Part shown: positions 23,201-35,915 of the stretch, one piece after another
Layout of the letters: the number at the start of each line of letters is the position of its first letter
Numbering within the stretch: position 1 is the first letter of the stretch
DNA from: Otis tarda
Taxonomy: Eukaryota; Chordata; Aves; Otidiformes; Otididae
Length of the DNA: 64,000 bases
Assembly: GCA_026413225.1 (NCBI GenBank)
Contig: CM048572.1
Location: 1,612,001 to 1,676,000, forward strand
Reading direction: 5' to 3'
Notes under the pieces: generated by a model
The model's database searches: none
What the model saw: the letters and a program-made list of their open reading frames with translations, nothing else
What the model was told of the DNA's origin: nothing
Program-made: the position numbers and the translations under genes

Positions 23201-26200
23201 GACACTTGGGGTCAAACTCTCTAAAGGGTCACGGCCAAGGGCTCAGCACCTCTGCGACCGGGTTCTCCAGGCTGAGACTGTAAAGCCAGTGGCAGCTCAC
23301 GGCCCCGGCAAAGCCCAGCCCGGGAGCCAGTGCCTCTCCCTCCCAGACAGGTTTCTAGCCCTCAGGATGGCAGGTGCCCAGCTATCCTTCACATAGCAGC
23401 GCTTCCCTGCTCGGCAAAATAAATCCACAGCATAGAACCGGATTTTGCACGGATCTAAACGCAGTTCATGATGAAATGCAGAGCTTGTAGTGGTGTACAG
23501 CAGTAAATACTGGGGGTTCTACTCAGCATTCAACAAATAACCAAACTTTCAAGGCTAGAAAAAACAGAAAGCTGTTCCTAGATTGAAATGAAGCCTGCAA
23601 ATGGGATGGAGTCAGAATTCAGGCTGTGTGAGTGCTGGCAAGTCCATGTTTCTCTGCTGATGTAGGATGCCGCTCACAGGAACCCAAGTCTGCTTTCCCC
23701 GCGAGTCCTGTCCCCACGCCGCGCTCTCCTTCCTGGCTTCCTCCCGAGTTTGCCAGGTTCTGCTCGATTTCTGCCGGTTCCTCTCCCACTGCTGCCTCCA
23801 ATCGTCACCGGAGCTCCTGGGGCTGATGTAGAAATCACGAATGCAGCATTTGCTTGTGATTTCTGTGGGTTTAATGTTTAAGCATTTGTTCTTACGTCAC
23901 GTCTCCTGGTTTGGGTTGCACCTAGCAGTCTCGGTGATTAGATAAAAAACTCTTCATGTGAGAATTGTCAATGTTTAGAGAAACCAAAATGCTATGATAT
24001 ATGAAAGAGAGGTGAGAGGAGGTGACTTGGCTGGAGGCCTCCATGCTTTCCTTCTTTACCATCCCCCAGCATCTCTCTCTTCATTGCCTGTTCTCTTGTT
24101 CCTGCCCCAGTCTCCTGCTCATCCCTCTCCTCCCTGGTTTTCTGGTTTTCTTATCACCAGTTTTGGCCTGAGCTGACAGCTAAGGGCAGAGGGGGAAAAA
24201 AAAAAAGTAAATATCAGCCTTGTTCTTGACTCAAAGTGTGTTTTTCTAAAAGTCCAAGAGCAAACAAAGGCAATTTCCTTAGAAATCTGGATCCTTCCTC
24301 CTCACTGCGATACACCCAGGGAGTGCCGGCTCCTGGTGTCCCAGAGCCACGGCCACCGAGCTCCCCCCGCGCGCCGCTGGCTCCTGCTCCCACTGCTCCA
24401 GCCAGGGAAGCCCGCAGAGCCTGGGAATCTCAGCTGTGGGGGCCGAGCAGGTTCTGCATGGTGTGATGGCTCTGGCGTGCTCAAGAACTTGCTTGAGATA
24501 CCCTGACCAGTAAGAAAGAGTGAGAAGAGTACTGGGATGAGGAACACCCAAAACCAGCTCCTCACAACATCCCCCGTCAGATTTCACGGGAAAGGCAGTT
24601 CTCTCTCCCTTTGGGCTGGACCTCGCTCTGCTGTGCCTCAGATGGACCCTCAGCACCAGGCTGAGCCAGGAGAAAGACAGCAGCTGAGGCCGTGGGACAC
24701 CTTCGTGGGGCGAAGGGAAACCACAGCTCGAGTGGAAACCCGGCAGCCCAGCCACCACACTGCTCTATGACCCACCGGTGCCGAGGGCATGCAGGGGAAG
24801 GGGGCCTGAAGAGAGGCCATCCGAAGCCCCAGGCAGTGTCCCACGTCCCCTTCGCCGTGCGATGGGAGCTGCAGGCTGTGGGCACCCCAGTTTCGGCAGT
24901 GGATTGGTGGTGCCCAGTCTGGGCCACCTGCCCCACAAGGAGAGCAGGTGCCGCCCAGGCACAGCGAAGCACCTCGAAGCACCTCGTTAGCGCTCATTAA
25001 GCTGTAGCCATCTCCTGTGAGCCAGGCAGCTATCGCGAGGCAGGGAGCGAGGCAAGGGTGACACAATGAGTGGGGCAGCCCACAGGAGCCCGGGCTGAGT
25101 GGATGGCACAGCGTGGTGAGGCTCCGATACGCGCTCCCTGGCGCGCTGCAGCAGCACGGCACTGGTAGATGCATCATCTTGAAAAGCCCCTTGTCCCTGG
25201 AGGATGCTCGTTAATAGGGAGAAGGTGGCCACCGTCCCTCGGTTTGACAGCGGGTGACCTCTGTCACGAGGGACAGCCCAGTGTGCAGCTCCGGGGGCCC
25301 GGGCTGGCCTCAGCATGGCTCACTCCCTGCCTTGAGCCTGGTTCCAATTTTCTGCTTCGCAGCCCACGGCAGAAGGAGATTCTGGTTGTATTTCCAGGGC
25401 TGAGTTCCTCACCCGAAGCTCTCAGCTCCATCAAGAAACTTTCCACAGCCCGCAGTGCCCAGTGCCCCTGGCTAACAGCAAGGATGGAGAGGGGCCGCAG
25501 CCCCGGGCCACCCCTGCTCACCGGCAGCAGAGTGAGAGCTTGTAATCTCTCGCAGAAACAGCAGCCTGTGGTCGTTATTTCTCGCCTCCAGGCCATCAGA
25601 TCCTGCAGGTCGGAGCAGCTCGTGGTCATGACCTCACGGCTGGGACCTGGCAGAGGGATTCCCAACAGGGTCACCTCGCACAGGCAGGGACAGGTCCTGG
25701 CTCCCGAGCTCTGCACCGAGCATCTGGGCTGCGCGACTGTGCCTCGCGTATCCCATGTGCCTGCCGCTCTGCAGGGCACTTCAAGGTGTGACTTAGTCTG
25801 GGACCTTTGAACCATATCGCATTTACAACTTCAGGAGCTTGGCTGCCACCTTCCAGCCCTTCCAAAAGCCCAGGAGACAAGCCCCAGCTCATGCGGCCAC
25901 GCGGAGCATCAGGAGTGGGCATTACTCCCTGCCCTGCTCAGGTTGGTGAGTTTATAAACGCCCACAGGGCTGCGGAGCCTTTGGCAAAGAAATACGTGTG
26001 CATCTCCCAGAACCCCTGCAGCACGCGGGGAGGATTCGGCAGCTCCTCTGTCCCAGATGTGACAGCGGTACCTGCCTGGGCGCCTTTCTGAACTCCACCG
26101 TGGAGCCCCGGGTACCTCGGCCTGACTCCTTCTCCCTTCCCTTTGCTGCCAAGACGTAAGCAAACCCACCGTGCCCCGAGGACCGCATTTCTGCCCACAG

Positions 26201-27627
26201 TGTAGAGAAATGTATGGGGGCCCTGGGCCCTGCGTACCCAACTGTCCCTCCCTCCTTTCCGGAAAATCCGGGAGCCTGCCCTGAGCCTCCCGGCCATGGC
26301 TCCTTCCCCGCAGCGCGTGCCACATTTACAGCGAGGGAGGAGAGAGCCGCGCAGATGGCGTGAGGAAAACAGCACACCGCACAATCTGGCCGTGGGGAGC
26401 TGATACGGAGCAGAGCCCACGGGATTGCTGAGCAGAGCGGGAGGTGCAGGGCCCTGCGCCAGCGGTGCCTGGGTGGGTGAGGGAGGAACGTTCTCCAGTT
26501 GGGAGCAGCTGTCCCAGCACCACATTTATTACGTCTGTTCTTAGATCCCCAGCCACGCTGACCAGTCTGGCTGCGTGAAGATCGTTGTCTTACAGCCCTT
26601 TCCCTTCGCAGGGCGGTTACTCCGAGCCGGCGCTGCGTGCCTGGGGAAGGCCAGCCTGCGCGACGGCCGCGCCCCGGCTGCGGCACAGGAAGCAGAGAAG
26701 TGCAGCACCCTCGCACAAAGCGGCGTCCTACTGAGAGAAGGCAAAGCCTGGCAGGAAAATGCAGGCACGACATTAGGAATACGGCCATACTTGAGCAGCT
26801 ATCAAACCTGTCAGAAAACAAGGGAAGAGTTAAATATAAGACATGAATAAGAGTCCAGAGAAGTAGAGAAAACGGAGGGAGATGCAAGAGGAAGGGAGAG
26901 CCAGGCGCCCGCTGTCAGGTTGGTTCCTTTGCAATGTGAGACGCGACGGCATGCCGAACGGAGACGGTTAGTACGGTAGCAAGGCCCAGCGCCGGAGCTG
27001 GGAACTGCCACGCTGAAGGTTTGCTGTGTCCTTTCGTTCCCTCGGCACCTTGCCCCATTTTTACTGATACTCATGACTTTTTTTTCCATAAATCCCTGCC
27101 TTATTCCATGGATGGGGAAGACTCTGGTGGATCTGACACCTATAAACACGGAAGAACTGGTCAGGGATGAGAAGGCTGAGGGCAGCCTTGGCTGCAGAGA
27201 GCGTGACATGGCAGAGTTCAGGGTCCTGAGAGAAGGGAGCAGAGCAAAAAGCAGGATCACAAACCTGGATGCCAGAGAGGAGACTTCGGCCTCTTGAGGG
27301 ATCTGCTTGGGAGAGTCCCACGGGATGCAGTCCTGGAGAGAAAAGGTGTCCAGGAAACATGATTCCTTTTCAAGGATCAACAACTCCGGTCCACCCTGAC
27401 AAGCAGGGAATCAAGCAAAGGCAACAGGAGCCTTGAATAAGGCACTCCCAACAAAACCCAGGCGTGAAGAGGAGCGTGTAAGAGGTGGCAGCAGGGAGGA
27501 CAGTGCAGGGGGAACGCAAAGACACTGTCTGGGTATGCTGGGATGGGGTCAGGGAAGCCAAAGTCTACCTAGAGTGGAGTGGCCCTGACCAACCTGCTCC
27601 CCTTGACCGTGCTTTGAGCAGGGGGTT
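20226..27627. other. intergenic DNA, no gene seen
   Basis: About 7.4 kb without a supported gene. Frames up to 331 codons (minus strand, 21376-22371) are open but have no domain, are compositionally GC-driven and overlap equally long frames on the other strand. A poly(A) run lies at about 24195-24206. Confidence 0.5.
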
Positions 27628-27737
27628 GAATCACAGAATGGTTTGGGCTGAAGGGACCTTCAAAGCCCATCCAGTCCAACCCCCCTGCAAGGAACAGTGA
27701 CATCTCCAGCCGGATCAGGTTGTTCAGAGCCCCATCA
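27628..27737 (-). mobile_element. CR1 LINE 3'-end fragment
   Basis: About 110 bp matching the antisense of the CR1 3' end: AATCACAGAATGGTTTGGG, then the GTCCAACCCCCCTGCAAGGA block, then a GATCAGGTTG/TTCAGAGCCCC block. It is severely 5'-truncated. Confidence 0.92.
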
Positions 27738-28956
27738 CAAGACACCGCCAGCATTGCCTTCCAGCCTCAGCAATTCCGTGGATCTTTGTTGGGTCAAGTA
27801 ACGTGTGTAAGATCACCGGGTGTGCAAAGAAAGGGCTGACAGATCCTCTGCGAGACGGGAAAGGCCCATACTCCTCTGGCGGTGTCTGCAGCTGCAGGCC
27901 CCATTCCTTCGGCAGCATCCCACTGTCAGCCTCCCCCGCAGAGATGTGCGCAGGTCCTGCGGCCAGCACAGCCCCAGCTCCGCCATGCTGGGAACGCGGG
28001 CAGGAGATCGGGTCTGTCCAGAACGGCGGCTCCTCCTGCTGCAGAGGAGCCTCCCTGTCGACACGACGCGCTGCTCCAACTGCTTCTCGGCACGCGCGCA
28101 AGCGGCAGCAGCCTTTCTAAAGGCTCCTTGCAGGGTTTTAGGCTGCCGTCAGCTGAGCAACCCTGGAAGTGTTTTCTTTTTCTCTTCCTGCTCCAGGAAC
28201 CCTTTGTCTGGATTGAAAATACCCCCAAAACACTCCAGTAAGGTTCAAGAAGTGTGGAGGGACCCCATCTCGAATATGCTGTCTGAGCAACTTGTCTTAA
28301 TTAAATCATCATTTAATTAAATTAAATTAAAGTGTTGAACGGAATCACGAGCGCAGCTGGGCGAGCGGAAGGGAGAAGGGATTGTTCTCAGAACGGCGGG
28401 TCAGCCGAGAAGCCGGGGCAGGGAGGGAAGGGGGCTCAGGTGCCTGAAGCGCAGGGACTGCCCGGCTGCAGCAGCGGCTCGGGGAGCGACGCTGGCTGAC
28501 GCTCCGGCTGGCCCAGCAAAGACAGCGTGGATGGAAGGGAAGAAAAACTACAGTGTCCTGCTCAGATGTGCCAGACCTCCGGGCTGGGAGAAGAGGAAAT
28601 GTGTAGGTAATTAAGGCCTATAATAGGACATCGGGGCAAAGGGGGTTAACTGCAGCCGTTAGCCGGCTGATGAGAAACCCAGGGAACTTCGGCCTCTTTT
28701 GATCTCCCTTCTGCTAATGCAGGAGTTTTAAACATTACACGTAAGTGGGATCTGCTTACCCATCCCCCCGAGCACAACGGCAGTGTGTACCAACAACAGG
28801 GCAGCGATCCAGCCGCTGGTGTACACACAGAGAAGCTGAGGCACAGCATCCTTACAGTTTACTGGGGTGATGCTCTTCCAGCCGCCTCTCACCAGAGGCA
28901 CGCTGCGTGGCTTTGGGCTGGCACAGCCCGGAGGATGCACATGGCAAGGCCTTAAC
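27738..28956. other. intergenic DNA with (ATTAA)n
   Basis: No gene seen. A short ATTAA pentamer array lies at about 28311-28332. Confidence 0.5.
28311..28332. repeat. (ATTAA)n microsatellite
   Basis: Four near-perfect ATTAA units, preceded by a related TTAATTAAAT segment. Confidence 0.7.
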
Positions 28957-29097
28957 CCCATCCCTGGAAACATTCCAGGCCAGGTTGGCCTGGGCTCTGA
29001 GCAACCTGATCCGGTTGGAGATGTCCCTGCTCCTGGCAGGGGGGTTGGACTGGGTTGAAAAGGTCCCTTCAACCCAAACTGTTCTGTGATTCTGTGA
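28957..29097 (+). mobile_element. CR1 LINE 3'-end fragment
   Basis: CR1 3' end in sense orientation: a block around ACATTCCAGGCCAGGTTGG, then GAGCAACCTGATCC, then GGGGGGTTGGACTGG, ending with the TTCTGTGATTCTGTGA tail, a variant of the ATTCTATG repeat. About 140 bp, strongly 5'-truncated. Confidence 0.92.
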
Positions 29098-31070
29098 AAT
29101 ATTTATGGCAGCACCCAGGGCCAGCAGCATCCTGAAGATTCCAGCGTTGTGGCCCCGGGTGACATTTCAGAATTTATGGCACAGCCCAGTCCCAGGCAGC
29201 TTTCAGTGACATCCTGAGCAAAGTCCTGCGTCAGCTGGCCAGGCTGGTCCCAGCAATGGCCACCCATCCGGGCTGGCCGAGCTAAAGGCGAGGACGCTCT
29301 CCCAGCACCCCGAGGGGAGCGCGTTTCCGTTCACCTGGGCTGGTTCTGGCAAAACCACCCCCTCTTACAGCCGGATGAGCCTCCTCGCAGGGCTTCCAGC
29401 TTTCAGGGGTTCCCAAGTCAGGGCCCGGGCCCTCAGAAACATGAGTCATTTTGAACGGAGCACTTTGGGGACTTTTTAAATTCCTCTTCTCATTTCTAAG
29501 CCTGCATCTTTTAATCACCTCGGAAGTTCAAGACTACAAGCACTGGAGTGGCTTTTTCTGAGGAAAAACCTCGAGGTGAAGTTGTGTTCTCCATTCCAGC
29601 AACACAATCCTGGGGAAAGCAATGCTGGATCATCAGCTGGGAACATGGCCCTTGCTTCTCGCTTGCCCGGAGTTCCGCCTGTGTTCACAGCAGAGGCCGC
29701 CTCACCCAGCCCCAGTTCTGAGAGGTGGCGCGGTGACCAACCACCTCTCCTGCGCAAGGCCACCAGGAGCCGAGCCGGGGCCACCAAGAGCCCTGGGCTG
29801 GACAATTCCGGATGTGCTAAGAACGCTGATCCATGGGCAGGGAAACTTTTATCCTAACACCGGGGCAGCACACAGCCCCCAAGGGCTGCGCGTGCTGTCG
29901 GGGGAGGCCGGTGGTCCCACACGGGGGACAGCGACAGGGTGGCGCAGAGTGGCGATGCTCTGGCAAGCCCACCCACGCTCTGTTTTGGGAGACACGCTCA
30001 GTGCTGGTGCTGCTAACGCCGTCTGCTCTAAGCAGGATGATGATGATGAGGAAGGAAGGGCCAAATTTGTTTTGCCTTTTTGGGTTGAATCCTATCCTCA
30101 GTCAGAAACGGAGTGAAACACTGGGAGATCGGGATGTTCATTTTGCAGTGAAATGGAGTAAATTTTGCACTGTTGAAGGCAGTGCGCAAATCACTGTGAA
30201 CATAACTGCTTGTTGAGAGGGTTGGCTTAACGAGGTGGTGTTCGTTAAAGTGTTTGAAAGTATTAATTGCTCTTAAAAGCTCAGTGTTGTGCTTACTCCT
30301 GCTTTCCCTGGCAGTGGGGCTGCCATTTGCAATCGTGTTTGCGCTTGTCCTCTGGTGACTGATCCCCGTGGTGCTCATAGCTCAAGAGGAGACCTAAGGC
30401 TGGGTAGAGATTTTCCCCGTCAGCTGATTTGGGGTGCCCACAGTTTCCCCCGGAGCACCCCATGACGGCCAGCACCTGTACCACGTTACTGGGCTCTCCA
30501 GTGCCAGCAACCAAATTTGTGCTGGGACGTTTTGGGGAGCTTCACCAGCGCTCTTCCTCGCAGCGAGCCCTGCGGCAGTCTGGTCCCAGCGCACATCGCC
30601 GCTGGCTGCGCGGCACGGGCAGCGTCTCCCTCCCTGGCCCCGGCTGGTGCCAGCACCCCTCACCGCCCTGGGGAGAAGGGGGTTTGCTGAGATGGATGGA
30701 CGCCAGCACGGGGGGGCTGGCTTTCGCCTTTGAGCAGGGCTTTCTGCAGAAGGCAGCAGGGTTAAAACAACACTGCATGTTCACGTCCCCAGCTGTGCCC
30801 CAGCACATTTCCCTGCCCCCTGCCTGGGCGTCTGGCAGGCCATTTTTACCACAGATGCACGACCAGGCCGAGAGCTGCTAGCACTGCACGGCCTCGCCGG
30901 CGCCGCGTGGGGAAAAAATGGCCTCGGGAAAACCAAGGGGCATCCAGCAGCCTTCACCCCTGCCCAGGAGGGGTGTGACGGGTACAGGGGCACAGGGCTT
31001 GCTCTGTGCGCCAGGGTCAGCCCTCATCATCCCAGCGCCGCTCCGCACAGATGAAGATGTTTTCTAGCCC
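29098..31070. other. intergenic DNA, no gene seen
   Basis: No supported gene. A short GATGATGATGATGAGG repeat lies near 30037. Confidence 0.5.
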
Positions 31071-31072
31071 CG

Positions 31073-31267
31073 TTTCAACCTCTCCAGCCCCCAATTCAAC
31101 TTCTCCAGCCCCAGTTCAACCTCTCCAGCCTCCAGTTTGAACTCTCCAACCTCAAGTTCGACCTCTCCAGCTCCCAGTTCGACCTCTCCAGCTCCCAGTT
31201 CGACCCCTCCAGCCCCCAGTTCGACCTCTCCTGCCTCCAGTTCGACCTCTCCAGCCCCCAGTTTGAA
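31073..31267. repeat. 21-bp minisatellite, about 9 units
   Basis: Tandem units of the form TTCGACCTCTCCAGCCCCCAG, about nine copies with one 20-bp unit, diverging toward the left end. Because 21 is divisible by 3, the minus strand stays open and reads as a seven-residue peptide repeat (RSNWELE-like). No promoter, splice site or start-codon context suggests that it is translated. Confidence 0.93.
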
Positions 31268-33688
31268 GGGCAGGTGGAAAGCACCTGATGTGAATTCACT
31301 CCATAGGGGAAACTGAGGCAGAAGTGAAGCGACTTGCCCAAGGTGAGACAGGAGGTAGGAGATGCCTTGAGCCTCACATCAGGTTTTGCCCACCTGATCA
31401 TTTTTTCCCTCCTCTCTGGCATAGCTTCCCCGAAGCACGCTGTCTGACTCTAAGCATCAGCCACGCTCCCGCTGCAGCAAAGCCGGCAGCGCAGGCAAGC
31501 GCTGCTCTGCCCACTCCGGCACTGCCTTAGCGCTGCCTTCCCTGGCAGGTGAGGGGAAAAGAAATCAGTGGGAGCCCTGGAAAGAAGGAAGCATGATAAG
31601 CAAATCCGGCTCGTTATGAGGTTAGCTTCACTTTCCTTCTCTCTCAATCCGGAGGGATTAGCAGCCAGATAAGAGAGCTGCCAAGCACTTCCCGCAGCCT
31701 TCCTCAGCCTGGCCTCGGGTTAGCTTCCAGCCGAGACGATTTCTGAAAGCGTGGACATCGCTCTGCAGCACCCTCTGAAAAAAAAGAAAAGGCGATTCAG
31801 AGAGGAAGCTGCTCTGGAAACTTTTCTTGCACGAAGAATGGCTTTCCATCAGCAACGCTGCCGGGCCCCGACAGCCGTGTCCCCATCTCACCCCGGAGCG
31901 CGGGCAGCAGGTTGATGTTTATACGGCTCCTCGAAGGCTTTCACCCCGCACTGAGAGGGGCCCCGCGCGCTCCCTGCCCAGGACACCCCGGCTTGCGGCG
32001 TGCACGGCCACGCGCCTGCGGGAGGGATGGCTCAGGGCAGCCGCGCTCTCCTGGGGGCACACATGTGGGGATGGAGCAAAACGCAACCCCGAGCCCTGAG
32101 AATGCGCTGTTTGGGCTCTCTGAACATGGAAAACTTATTCTCAGCTAACAAAGGAGGCTCTTTTCCCAGGGAGGCTGCCCTTGGCTCTCTGGGCTCCCAT
32201 CAGCATTTCTAGCCTGCCTCTGCACAACGGCCCCAAACCAGGAGGCCAGGTGCCTGTGGCTGTGATGTCTTCGTGCACAGAGAAACAGAGGACTGCTGGG
32301 GCTTCTTTATTTAGGTTAAACTTGTCAGAATAGGGGACCAAAGGCTCCTTCTCTGTTTCTTTATCTTACCAGTGCTGCTTTGCGGAGCAGGAGCATCACG
32401 GTCGACGTGCTGAGCTCCACCAGCTCACCAATACCAAAGCAACGCCAGCGACCCTTGCTCTCAGCTGTGGAGCCATCCAAACGCTTTCCCAGGAAATCAA
32501 GCGCTAGTCCAAGTGTTCTGAGCCTCTTTTGGGCTGTCTCTGCCCACCCTCAGAGCCGAAGGCTGCCAGGAGCAAAGCCAGCCTCATGCACAGGTTTCTT
32601 TTGTGGTGTAACAGCACCCATCCTTCCTAGCGTCCCGCAGCCCCAGGCAGCTGTATAGGATTTCCAGTGAAGACAATATCCACACAAGCAACATCTGGCC
32701 CCCTTGGAGCAGCCGGAGCACGGCACGTGGGCAGGCTCTACCTGCATCCCTGGGGCTTCTCCACCAGCTTCCAGCGATTTCCCTGCTCTCACTGACCTGC
32801 GCCTCGGCTGCAAATGAAGGCAAGGCTCATTGGCCCCGTTTTACAGGGCAGAAGCCACAGGCCCGTGTTTTAAGTAAGACAGAGACTGTGGATGTCTCTA
32901 GATGTGAGCACTTGAACTGAAACTCCCAGGGGAGACTTTCATTGGGCTGTTTGCAGCAATGTGCCTGGATCACCAGCTGGGATGGAGGCAGATGCTGAGG
33001 AAGGCTTCAGCGCCTCTGGGCCCCAAGCAGCTCCTCCAGGCACCAAAATGCCTTTGCAAATGTGATCCCTGCGCATCAAAGGGCCACGCTAAATGCTGAG
33101 GGCTGAGGAGAGAGTTCAGGCAGGCAAGAAATCAATAGGTTGTAATTTTAAAAGCCAGTCTCAGTGGGGAAGGCAGGCGTGGATGGCTTGCCTCATCTGC
33201 CACCTCTGTGCAGCGCCAGCTTGCACGGCCGTGCACACTGGCTCCACTCCTGATCAGCTTGTCTGAAAACAAGACAGCGTGTCGGTGCTTCACGCATGCT
33301 GAAAGGAGGTTATACGGGACGGGACAGTCAGTCCCAGCTGACTGTACCCACCTGGACTGAATGCCTGCAGCAGCAAGGGCTTGTAGGATGGGGGCATTCC
33401 TTCCCTGCCCGGGCAGGAAAAGCTGAATTTCACCTGAAAACAAGGTGAGTAACTCTGATTTAGGAACCTGGATCAAGGTTTACACTGCACGTCTGCAGCA
33501 CTAAGCACAAAGCAGTTAGCGAAGGGAACCTGTGACCTCTGCTCGTCAGAGGGACCTTTATGCAGGAGTTGGTGCTGCAGGTGAGATGCTCCCAGGGTTT
33601 ACAATGCCTTTTTGGGTTGGTAGGTGGATGGTGACCTCCCTCCAAGGAGCAGCACAGATCCCCTTCCCCTCTTTGTTCTAGACTCTTG
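31268..33688. other. intergenic DNA, no gene seen
   Basis: About 2.4 kb with no recognisable exon or repeat family. Confidence 0.5.
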
Positions 33689-34480
33689 CCATAGAACCAC
33701 AGAACGGTTTGGGTGGGAAGGGACCTTCTAAAGCCCACCCAGTCCAACCCCCCTGCAAGGAGCAGAGACATCTCCAACCAGATCAGGTTGCTCAGAGCCC
33801 CGGCCAACCTGGCCTGGAATGTTTCCAGGGATGGGGCATCCACTGCCTCTCTGGGCAACCTGGGCCAGGGCTCCACCACGCTCAGCGTAAAAACTTTCTT
33901 CCTTATGTCTGGTCTGAATCTGCCTCCCTCTATTTTAAACCCATCACCCCTCGTCCTGTCACACCAGGCCCTGCTGAAGAGTCTCTCCCCATCTTTCCTG
34001 CAGCCCCCTTTAGGCACTGGGAGGCCGCTCTCAGGTCTCCCCGGAGCCTCCTCTTCTCCAGGCTGAACAGCCCCAGCTCTCTCAGCCTGGCCTCACAGCA
34101 GAGCTGCTCCAGCCCTCTCAGCATCTGCGTGGCCTCCTCTGCACCCTCTCCAACAGCTCCATGTCCTTCTGATGTTGGGGGCTCCAGAGCTGGACGCAGC
34201 TCTGCAGGGGGGTCTCACCAGAGCAGAGCAGAGGGGCAGAATCCCCTCCCTCGACCTGCTGCCCACGCTGCTGGGGATGCAGCCCAGGATGTGGTTGGCC
34301 TTCTGGGCTCCAAGCGCACATTGCCAGCTCGTGTTGAGCTTCTCGTCCACCAGCACCCCAAATCCTTCTCCTCCGGGCTGTTCTCCATCCATTCTCTGCC
34401 CAGCCTGGATTTGTGCCTGGGATTGCCCCAACCCAGGTGCAGGACCTTGCACTTGGCAAGGTTGAGCTTCATGAACTTCA
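33689..34480 (-). mobile_element. CR1 LINE 3' portion, about 790 bp
   Basis: Minus-strand CR1 whose 3' end is at 33689, with the CATAGAACCACAGAACGG tail on the plus strand. It is more complete at the 3' side than the 15.3-kb copy. The minus-strand text encodes the C-terminal end of ORF2: [59 protein letters not shown], and LPREAVDAPSLETFQARLAGALSNLIW, but with several frameshifts between the segments. It is 5'-truncated near 34480, within the ORF. Not functional. Confidence 0.95.
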
Positions 34481-35637
34481 CTTGCCAAGGTGAGCAGGGA
34501 TTATGATATTGAAACACAGTTCTTCATGTCCAAGTTCAGATGTCTCATCAAAGGAGAAACACTCTTTGTCCTGGAGGATGGAAGGTAGCTAATGAAAGAT
34601 CTAATTGCCATGTCCAGTGAGGGAGGAAGAGCAGGAGTTACTCACCTCTCATCCCCAGGAGATCGGAGGGAGCTAGGGCTCCCTTTGATATGATAATCAG
34701 TGCTTATGAGAGACCAAACACAGAGTCAAAGCAGCTGAGGAAACCCAGACAGGGACAGGAAGGGCTGGAAAACCAGTATTGTACCTCCTGGCTCCCTCTT
34801 CAGCTTCAGGGCAGAAGCCGTGACTGATGGGCAAAGCCCTCCTTCAGCCCTCACCGCCTCTGTCCCCACGTCTGCTGCCTTCAGAAAGGACAGACATCGG
34901 AGAGGACACTTGGTGCACGACGCCCGCAAGCTGCAGCGAGCACCCACCAAGGCTCTTGCTGAGATACCCGGAGGAGGCAGATTGTCCCCCTGGCAGTGGC
35001 CTTACGTCAGCCCCAAAGGACAAACGCGATGACACCCGGCCTATGCACAGGAGCCCGACATCGGCTCTGAGCACAGCAGCTGCCTTCCACCCCCGGAGAG
35101 CCTGCACAAGGAGAAGCTCGGGGATCTCCCATGTGAAGCCAGAGGAGAGAGGGAAGCAGGATCAGCTTTTTTCAGGAAATTCTGACATTTAAAATTCCTC
35201 CTAAGGTAGACAGGTAAAAGAAAAAAAGTCCCATTCATGTTTTCGTGCCAAAACTAATTTTGGAAGTGCAATATTTCAACCAAGTTGATACGTTTCCTTC
35301 TGATACTTTAAAATGTTGCATTATAATATAATTTGCAATATAAAACGTGCTCTTGGAATAAAAAGGTGCTTTAAAGGATTTTTTAAGAACTATTTTAAAA
35401 ACCAGAAGTCACTGACATCGACAATTCATACAGAAAGTCTGATTTCAGTGAAACAGCTTCCAGAAAAATGTCCTGGAGGAAAATACCCACCCAGCTCTTG
35501 TGTGCTCTCGTTGTCTCAGACGGTAAAGTGGCTGGCGGGGGTCTCCTGGGCAGATGATCCTTCCCTTGGCGGCATACCCAACCATCAGCAGCTGATGACT
35601 TCACATTGCTTCTCTGACTGTTCGTTAACTTCTCCTA
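34481..35637. other. intergenic DNA, AT-rich block
   Basis: No gene seen. The segment 35185-35420 is markedly AT-rich compared with its surroundings. Confidence 0.5.
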
Positions 35638-35915
35638 ATCATAGAATCATGGAATGGTTTGGGTTGGAAGGGACCTTCAAAGGCCACCCAGTCCAACCCC
35701 CCTGCAAGGAGCAGGGACATCTCCAACCGGATCAGGTTGCTCAGAGCCCCGGCCAACCTGGCCTTGAATGTTTCCAGGGATAGGGCATCCACCGCCTCTC
35801 TGGGTAACCTAGGCCAGTGCTCCACCAACCTCATTGTAAAAAATTTTTTCCTAATATCCAATCTGCATCTATCTCCCTCTGTCCTGAAACCATTACACCT
35901 AGTCCTGTATCAACG
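35638..35915 (-). mobile_element. CR1 LINE 3'-end fragment
   Basis: About 280 bp of minus-strand CR1: the AATCATAGAATCATGGAATGG tail region, the CCAACCCCCCTGCAAGGAGC block, then the antisense of VVDALSLETFKARLAGALSNLIR and of the segment encoding 'RKKFFTMRLVEHWPRLPRE'. 5'-truncated. Confidence 0.94.

Noticed and set aside
25952..26887. 311-codon minus-strand open frame starting with a hydrophobic run
   Set aside because: The start looks like a signal peptide by chance (MHLPPFSLLLW), but the remainder is low-information Arg/Ser/Gly/Ala sequence with no family resemblance.
31096..31422. Coiled-coil-like heptad protein
   Set aside because: The repeat is the translation of a 21-bp minisatellite. 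There is no other coding evidence.
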